Translations under genes and position numbers: made by a program
The notes under the pieces: model-generated
What the model saw: the letters and a program-made list of their open reading frames with translations, nothing else
Told to the model about the DNA's origin: nothing
Database searches by the model: none
Assembly (NCBI RefSeq): GCF_032335695.1
Contig: NZ_JACTOJ010000056.1
Coordinates: 1 to 8,076 of the forward strand
Direction of reading: 5' to 3'
DNA: 8,076 nt
Source of the DNA: JACTOJ01 sp032335695
Lineage (GTDB): Bacteria; Bacillota; Clostridia; Clostridiales; Clostridiaceae
In this document: positions 4,865 through 8,076 of the stretch, piece by piece
Position numbering within the stretch: position 1 is the first letter of the stretch
How the letters are laid out: the number at the start of each line of letters is the position of its first letter

Positions 4865-5845
4865 ATGAATAACCTAATCAAAATCAAAGATGTGTCAAGC
4901 AAATATGATATTACAGCTCGTACACTGCGTTATTATGAGGACATGGGATTGTTGTCCAGCACCCGAAGTGATGACTACACATATAGAATGTACGACGATA
5001 ACGCTGTTAGGCGCCTTGAACAAATACTCATTTTGCGCAAGCTGAATATCAGCATAAAAGACATTCAACGTGTTTTCAACACTTCCGGTTCTGATGTAGT
5101 TTTAGAAGTGCTGGGAAAAAAAGTACAGAACATAGACGACGAGGTTGCACTTTTGCATGAGTTGAAAGAAATCGTACTTGATTTTATACGTGAAATCGAG
5201 CAAGTGAACTTTTCAGACAACTCCGATATAAAACTGCTGTATAACAAGGCTAAAGAGATTGAAACACAGCTGGTAAGTGTTGACTATATCGGCAAGCCCT
5301 CTAATGTAAACCGCTTGCTTGAAATAACGGAAAAATTGGATAAAAAGATTCCTGATATAATGGTCGTCAGAATACCGGCATTCAAAGCAGTAACCTGTGG
5401 CGACCAACCGTGGGGGGAAATGTTCAAAGAAGGCGGATATATGTATCAATTGTGGCAGTATTGTCATTTGTATAAGAGTGTGATTTTCGATTGTTTTGAT
5501 TTTTTGTTATCTAAAAATGATAAAGCTGAATGGATATGTGCCGTTAAAGATGGTGTTAGCGACGCTGATGTAAGCCCTTTTAAATTAATCGATTTTTCGG
5601 GAGGCCTATATGCTATGGCAGTCAGTATTGACGAAGATAACGAGAGCATACACAAAGTGGAAGATAAAGTGCGCCGATGGATTGAAAGCACAAATTTTGA
5701 GCTTGACAAAGACCGCAATGTTATGTTCAATATGCCTTATTTATATGAAGAAGGAAGAGATATTGCATATAAAGACATAGAAAAGGGACTTGGATATAAA
5801 CAAATGCAAAGATATTTTCCCATCAAACTAAAAGAAGGGATATAA
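4865..5845 (+). CDS. MerR-family regulator with GyrI-like effector-binding domain
   Basis: A 326-residue protein. Residues 4-30 hold the MerR HTH (IKIKDVSSKYDITARTLRYY, then EDMGLL) and about 36-45 the wing (DDYTYRMYDDNAV). Residues 50-72 are the second helical motif (RRLEQILILRKLNISIKDIQ). About 85-135 is the dimerisation coiled coil. Residues 165-322 look like a GyrI-like/AraC-type effector domain (VVRIPAFKAVTCGD; FSGGLYAMAVS; RDIAYKDIEKGLGYKQ). Such proteins (BmrR/TipAL-like) sense small, often cationic or drug-like molecules. ATG 4865 was chosen because AAGGGGGG lies just upstream; the in-frame TTG at 4835 would start only a few bases after the transcription start. It probably controls its own operon through the 19-bp-spacer promoter. 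The ligand is unknown. Confidence 0.88.
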   Translation: MNNLIKIKDVSSKYDITARTLRYYEDMGLLSSTRSDDYTYRMYDDNAVRRLEQILILRKLNISIKDIQRVFNTSGSDVVLEVLGKKVQNIDDEVALLHELKEIVLDFIREIEQVNFSDNSDIKLLYNKAKEIETQLVSVDYIGKPSNVNRLLEITEKLDKKIPDIMVVRIPAFKAVTCGDQPWGEMFKEGGYMYQLWQYCHLYKSVIFDCFDFLLSKNDKAEWICAVKDGVSDADVSPFKLIDFSGGLYAMAVSIDEDNESIHKVEDKVRRWIESTNFELDKDRNVMFNMPYLYEEGRDIAYKDIEKGLGYKQMQRYFPIKLKEGI

Positions 5846-5853
5846 ATATATAA

Positions 5854-5897
5854 GCAATTTCCCATGATTAAGTATTATTTAGGTAATTGGGAAATGC
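5854..5897 (+). other. Intergenic stem-loop between merR and the flavin-barrel gene
   Basis: GCAATTTCCCA (5854-5864) pairs with TGGGAAATGC (5888-5897) with a single bulged A and a 23-base loop. No T-run follows, so it is not a standard terminator. It may tune expression between the two genes or protect one processed transcript. Confidence 0.55.
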
Positions 5898-5947
5898 AAA
5901 GTATGACAGGGCATATAGAGAAATAAAAAATAAATGGAGGAATTATC

Positions 5948-6424
5948 ATGAACAAGTATGAAAATGCCATGAAGCTTATGGAAGAATTCTGCGGAAACGG
6001 AAAGGACAACCTTATTGCTCTTGCAACTATTGCATTGTCCCCCAACGCCGTCGGCGATTCCCGTCCTGCTGTCCGTATGGTTGATGCTTATTATGAAGAC
6101 GGTATGTTTTATGTTTCTACAGACGCTAATAAAAATAAAATGCTGGAAATTGGGAAAAACAGCGAGGTTTCCATCTGTGGGTTAGACTTGTTTGTTGCTC
6201 AAGGAACGGCTGAAAATCTCGGTTGGGTAAAGGATGAGAGGAACGCGGAAATAAGAGCGAAAATGAAAAAAATCTTCACATGGTTCGATGCACATGGAGA
6301 CGAAGATAACCCTGACTCAATCGTCCTGCGTATAACCCTTACTGAAGGAACGATAACTGATAACGACAAAAAATACGGTGACTGGCAGTATAAAGTAGAC
6401 TTTGCGAAGAAAGAAGTGAAATAA
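5948..6424 (+). CDS. Pyridoxamine 5'-phosphate oxidase-like flavin split-barrel protein
   Basis: A 158-residue protein, ATG preceded by GGAGG at a normal distance. Residues 20-90 carry the split-barrel pattern of FMN-binding PPOX-like proteins: NLIALATIAL, then SRPAVRMVDAYYEDGMFYVS (38-57), then TDANKNKMLEIGKNSEVSICG. RPAVR and the T/S.K segment occupy the places where family members contact the flavin phosphate. The C-terminal part is charged. It lacks the length and C-terminal region of genuine PdxH, so pyridoxal phosphate synthesis is unlikely. A flavin- or F420-type reductase, or a nitro/quinone-reducing protective protein, is a reasonable inference. It sits 102 bases after merR and directly before the next gene (TAA then ATG with no gap), so it is an operon member under MerR control. 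Codon use is more GC-rich than at the left of the window. Confidence 0.85.
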   Translation: MNKYENAMKLMEEFCGNGKDNLIALATIALSPNAVGDSRPAVRMVDAYYEDGMFYVSTDANKNKMLEIGKNSEVSICGLDLFVAQGTAENLGWVKDERNAEIRAKMKKIFTWFDAHGDEDNPDSIVLRITLTEGTITDNDKKYGDWQYKVDFAKKEVK

Positions 6425-7513
6425 ATGCCAAAGACGCTCAAGGATATGGCAAAACACTTAAAAAATGTTATTACGGCAGAAATACCTGAAACATATGCGA
6501 TTAATCTAATGTTTGAAAATATATCAAAGGAGGAAGATATTCGAGAAGGAGTTCTTGCGTTCAGAAACTTTTTGTATCACCTTTGCGATGTTTTGATTGT
6601 TGAAGGTGATTCCTATGATAATCGTAAAAAGAATGCTCATGCATTTGATGACCGCGTTACTATTTCGGTATATTTTCCATTCTTGCACAATGTGAAATGC
6701 TTATTATTGAATATAGGCTTTCATGGTGTACTAACAGAAAACGCTCAATCCCTTACTGTCGGGAACAATATATTCAACACGAAAATCCCTGTTTCTAAAA
6801 GCATTGAATGCTTGCGATTCTTGACTGACTGCGGCATATTGATTGACGGTATAAACTTGAATGATAAAAAACTAGAGCTATCAAAAGCCGAAGAAATAAA
6901 GATTTCCTATCCTGATAATCCTGGTATGTTGACGGGCTTGAAGGTAATGGCAATAGCAGAGATAGAATTTGGTACAAACGCCAAGGAATCGAAGGTCAAT
7001 AAGGCCAATGCAATCAGTTATTGCCGCTTCTCCGATATTTTATTGCGATGTGATTACAGAGTGTTGAAAAATAATAAAAGCGACGATGTTATTTCTATAT
7101 TAAAAGATACTATGATACCTTTGTCTGCCAATGTGCAAGATTTTATATTGCAGCTACATCAACGCTATTTGGATAAAGGGCTTAAATGCAATGTGGATAT
7201 AAAAGATTTATGGATAAAGATTAAATATTCTTATAAAGGTAAAGAGATATGGGGGATTAATGTATCACTTAATAATGGTTATCAAATAAACATCAAAGCG
7301 AAAAACACGGATAAATACGTTGATACCATCGAAAAATTCCCTTCATTTATACAAGAAATGATTGAAAAGGGATATGGCTGTGGAATAAAAAGAGGGATAA
7401 GCGATCATTGTAATGGAGGCTGCCAAGGGTTTCGTTTTTCACTGAATGACTCAATTATTGATATAAGAAATGCTATTGAAACCTGGCTTGACACGGAATT
7501 GTCATTTGTATAG
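6425..7513 (+). CDS. Unrecognised 362-residue protein with C-terminal cysteine cluster
   Basis: The ATG immediately follows the TAA of the flavin-barrel gene, so translation is probably coupled; no strong ribosome binding site is seen (only AAGAAGTG). The protein is soluble-looking, with no signal peptide or membrane helix. It appears to have an N-terminal part (about 20-215, including VLIVEGDSYDNRKKNAHAFD and a beta-rich FLHNVKCLLLNIGFHGVL) and a C-terminal part (about 230-362). The latter has GYGCGIKRGISDHCNGGCQG at 316-335: C319, H328, C329 and C333 could bind a metal. It ends in an acidic helical tail (DSIIDIRNAIETWLDTELS). I do not recognise the family and assign no function. Its position in the MerR/PPOX operon suggests a role in the same response. 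Its last codons contain a strong plus-strand promoter. Confidence 0.7.
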   Translation: MPKTLKDMAKHLKNVITAEIPETYAINLMFENISKEEDIREGVLAFRNFLYHLCDVLIVEGDSYDNRKKNAHAFDDRVTISVYFPFLHNVKCLLLNIGFHGVLTENAQSLTVGNNIFNTKIPVSKSIECLRFLTDCGILIDGINLNDKKLELSKAEEIKISYPDNPGMLTGLKVMAIAEIEFGTNAKESKVNKANAISYCRFSDILLRCDYRVLKNNKSDDVISILKDTMIPLSANVQDFILQLHQRYLDKGLKCNVDIKDLWIKIKYSYKGKEIWGINVSLNNGYQINIKAKNTDKYVDTIEKFPSFIQEMIEKGYGCGIKRGISDHCNGGCQGFRFSLNDSIIDIRNAIETWLDTELSFV

Positions 7514-7516
7514 TAT
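7488..7516 (+). promoter_or_regulatory. Strong plus-strand promoter inside the end of the upstream gene, candidate antitoxin RNA promoter
   Basis: TTGACA (7488-7493), a 17-base spacer and TAGTAT (7511-7516) form a near-consensus promoter that starts transcription near 7523. The RNA would immediately enter the hairpin at 7527-7569 and be antisense to the 3' end of the minus-strand mini-toxin mRNA. The convergent layout is that of known type I systems such as txpA/RatA and bsrG/SR4. Transcription is not shown, and the hexamers lie within coding sequence. Confidence 0.5.
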
Positions 7517-7526
7517 AAGCATTAGC

Positions 7527-7569
7527 AAAAATAGTAGCTTCCAAATTGCGGGTGGGGCTACTATTTTTT
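7527..7569. terminator. Bidirectional terminator shared by the MerR operon and the mini-toxin
   Basis: AAAAATAGTAGC (7527-7538) and GCTACTATTTTT (7557-7568) form a perfect 12-bp stem with an 18-base loop. Both strands end in a T-run, so it can stop the operon from the left and the toxin from the right. The toxin stop codon (7561-7563) lies in the stem. Confidence 0.85.
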
Positions 7570-7662
7570 CGATATTTTATCTATAAGTAACACTATAAAT
7601 GTTAATATTGCTAATAAAAATAATCCACCAGTAAATAGTAACATTAGAACGTCATTACTCAT
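7561..7662 (-). CDS. Holin-like mini-toxin, probable type I toxin (33 residues)
   Basis: From ATG at 7660-7662 the minus strand encodes MSNDVLMLLFTGGLFLLAIL followed by TFIVLLIDKISKK and TAG. It is a single hydrophobic helix (about residues 5-27) with a polar N-terminus and a basic tail. This architecture and length match the putative holin-like toxins (Hol_Tox, TxpA/BsrG-like), whose overproduction damages the membrane. GGGAG lies about 10 bases upstream. The gene has its own extended -10 promoter, a 5' hairpin around the ribosome binding site and a terminator overlapping its stop. An antisense RNA promoter faces it from the left. Membrane insertion and toxicity are inferred from the family. 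A chance reading frame is less likely given these signals. Confidence 0.75.
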   Translation of the reverse strand: MSNDVLMLLFTGGLFLLAILTFIVLLIDKISKK

Positions 7663-7665
7663 TAA

Positions 7666-7700
7666 GTATCAACTCCCGTCTTAAAAGAGGTAAGTGATAC
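7666..7700 (-). promoter_or_regulatory. 5' UTR hairpin enclosing the toxin ribosome binding site
   Basis: On the minus strand GTATCA (7695-7700) pairs with TGATAC (7666-7671), enclosing GGGAG of the ribosome binding site in the loop. A short inner CTC/GAG pairing is possible. Structures that hide the ribosome binding site are known in type I toxin mRNAs and limit translation. Confidence 0.45.
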
Positions 7701-7737
7701 CAGTAGCCCACAGTTAGCTATAAAATTGTACTTTAGA

Positions 7738-7746
7738 ATTATACCA
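7738..7746 (-). promoter_or_regulatory. Extended -10 promoter of the mini-toxin
   Basis: The minus strand reads TGGTATAAT: a consensus TATAAT with an upstream TG at the extended -10 position. No good -35 is present. The mRNA would start near 7731 and end near 7527, about 205 bases. Confidence 0.6.
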
Positions 7747-7790
7747 TAATTATGTAGAAGATATACATAAGAATAAAATGGCAAAACCTC

Positions 7791-7826
7791 ATTTAGAGTG
7801 GTTACGGTGAACCGTACCATAAATGA
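7791..7826 (+). repeat. Copy D of the dispersed repeat, imperfect palindrome
   Basis: ATTTAGAGTG, GTTACGGTG and AACCGTACCATAAAT. The first and last pieces are identical to copy B near 2456-2479; the middle 9 bases are extra. The centre ACGGT-GA-ACCGT is an inverted repeat, and the outer CATTTA and TAAATG also pair, so the unit can fold. It lies upstream of the toxin promoter. Confidence 0.6.
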
Positions 7827-7860
7827 CGCAGACTTTTGCTTAAAGCCTTGGTATGTACGG
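7812..7860 (+). other. Foldable intergenic segment without a gene
   Basis: CCGTAC(C)ATA (7812-7821) can pair with TATGTACGG (7852-7860) with one bulge, competing with the shorter palindrome of the repeat copy. Apart from this the region 7747-7909 shows no supported gene. Confidence 0.3.
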
Positions 7861-7909
7861 CATAAAGAGGATTTGTTTTAAATAAAACTGTAATAACATA
7901 TGCTTATTT

Positions 7910-7951
7910 CAAAAATAGTAGATAACTAATTATGTAGTGCTACTATTTTTG
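7910..7951. terminator. Second terminator with the same stem as the toxin terminator
   Basis: CAAAAATAGTAG (7910-7921) pairs perfectly with CTACTATTTTTG (7940-7951). On the minus strand it follows the gene ending at 7984 by about 33 bases and should end it. Its stem repeats that of the hairpin at 7527-7569, but the loop differs. Confidence 0.7.
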
Positions 7952-7983
7952 ATTTTTGCTGTACACAACACTATTGATATTCA

Positions 7984-8076
7984 TTAAGTGGATATATTAA
8001 TATCGTCTTGTTTGCTAACATAGCTTAGCAAAATAGCCTCAATAATAGCTCCAATCAGTACCATTAATAGGGGATA
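7984..8076 (-). CDS. C-terminal end of a membrane protein (partial)
   Basis: The minus strand is open from the window edge to TAA at 7984-7986. The 30 visible residues read YPLLMVLIGAIIEAILLSYV followed by SKQDDINIST, a hydrophobic helix with a polar tail. There is no ribosome binding site before the internal ATG, so I treat it as the end of a larger gene entering from the right. A matching terminator follows at 7910-7951. Family unknown. Confidence 0.45.
   Translation of the reverse strand, partial: YPLLMVLIGAIIEAILLSYVSKQDDINIST

Noticed and set aside
5065..5730. Three minus-strand frames opposite merR
   Set aside because: Shadows of the MerR coding frame with no start signals or recognisable domains.
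6199..6977. Minus-strand frames opposite the flavin-barrel and 362-residue genes
   Set aside because: Shadows, no ribosome binding sites, biased composition.

Overview
The window looks like accessory or eroding chromosome of a low-GC Firmicute, most likely a Clostridium-type organism. The evidence is the very AT-rich sequence, strong GGAGG-type ribosome binding sites, consensus sigma-A promoters and typical clostridial families (MerR/GyrI-like regulator, VOC protein, holin-like mini-toxin). Species cannot be assigned from the sequence alone.

Left part (1-2399). It opens with GC-rich hairpins that look like the right end of an IS200/IS605-type element, with the omega-RNA-like tail of a tnpB gene lying outside the window. 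A two-gene minus-strand operon follows. An ArsR-like winged-helix regulator (1707-2252) is transcribed from a perfect TTGACA-17-TATAAT promoter whose -10 sits in the centre of a 34-bp perfect palindrome. It is followed by a 485-residue protein with HExxH and NEGWA metallopeptidase motifs and a C-terminal ComEA-like helix-hairpin-helix domain (185-1642). At 2384-2399 there is a 16-nt sequence matching the 3' end of a tmRNA/tRNA-Ala-like molecule (T-stem strand, acceptor strand with U70, then ACCA), directly followed by a terminator-like hairpin. I read this as an attR-type scar: integrated DNA to the left, original downstream flank to the right.

Middle part (2400-4650). This is a decaying chromosomal stretch. 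It holds an orphan terminator between two copies of a short repeat, a P-loop kinase with its middle deleted, an unidentified C-terminal fragment, the frameshifted N-terminus of an AraC-type regulator, and a VOC-family gene cut by one in-frame TAA. After these comes an apparently intact 307-residue alpha/alpha-toroid (prenyltransferase-like) protein with its own terminator.

Right part (4790-7570). A MerR-family regulator with a GyrI-like effector domain is read from a promoter with the 19-bp spacer typical of MerR targets. It heads a probable operon with a flavin split-barrel (PPOX-like) protein and an unrecognised 362-residue protein whose start codon abuts the previous stop. This block looks visibly more GC-rich than its surroundings and may have been acquired.

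Right edge (7488-8076). On the minus strand, too short for routine gene callers, lies a 33-residue holin-like hydrophobic peptide with its own extended -10 promoter, a sequestered ribosome binding site and a bidirectional terminator. A strong plus-strand promoter (TTGACA-17-TAGTAT) faces it from the end of the upstream gene, making a candidate type I toxin-antitoxin locus. A diverged copy of the terminator, another copy of the short repeat, and the C-terminal end of a membrane protein running out of the window complete it.
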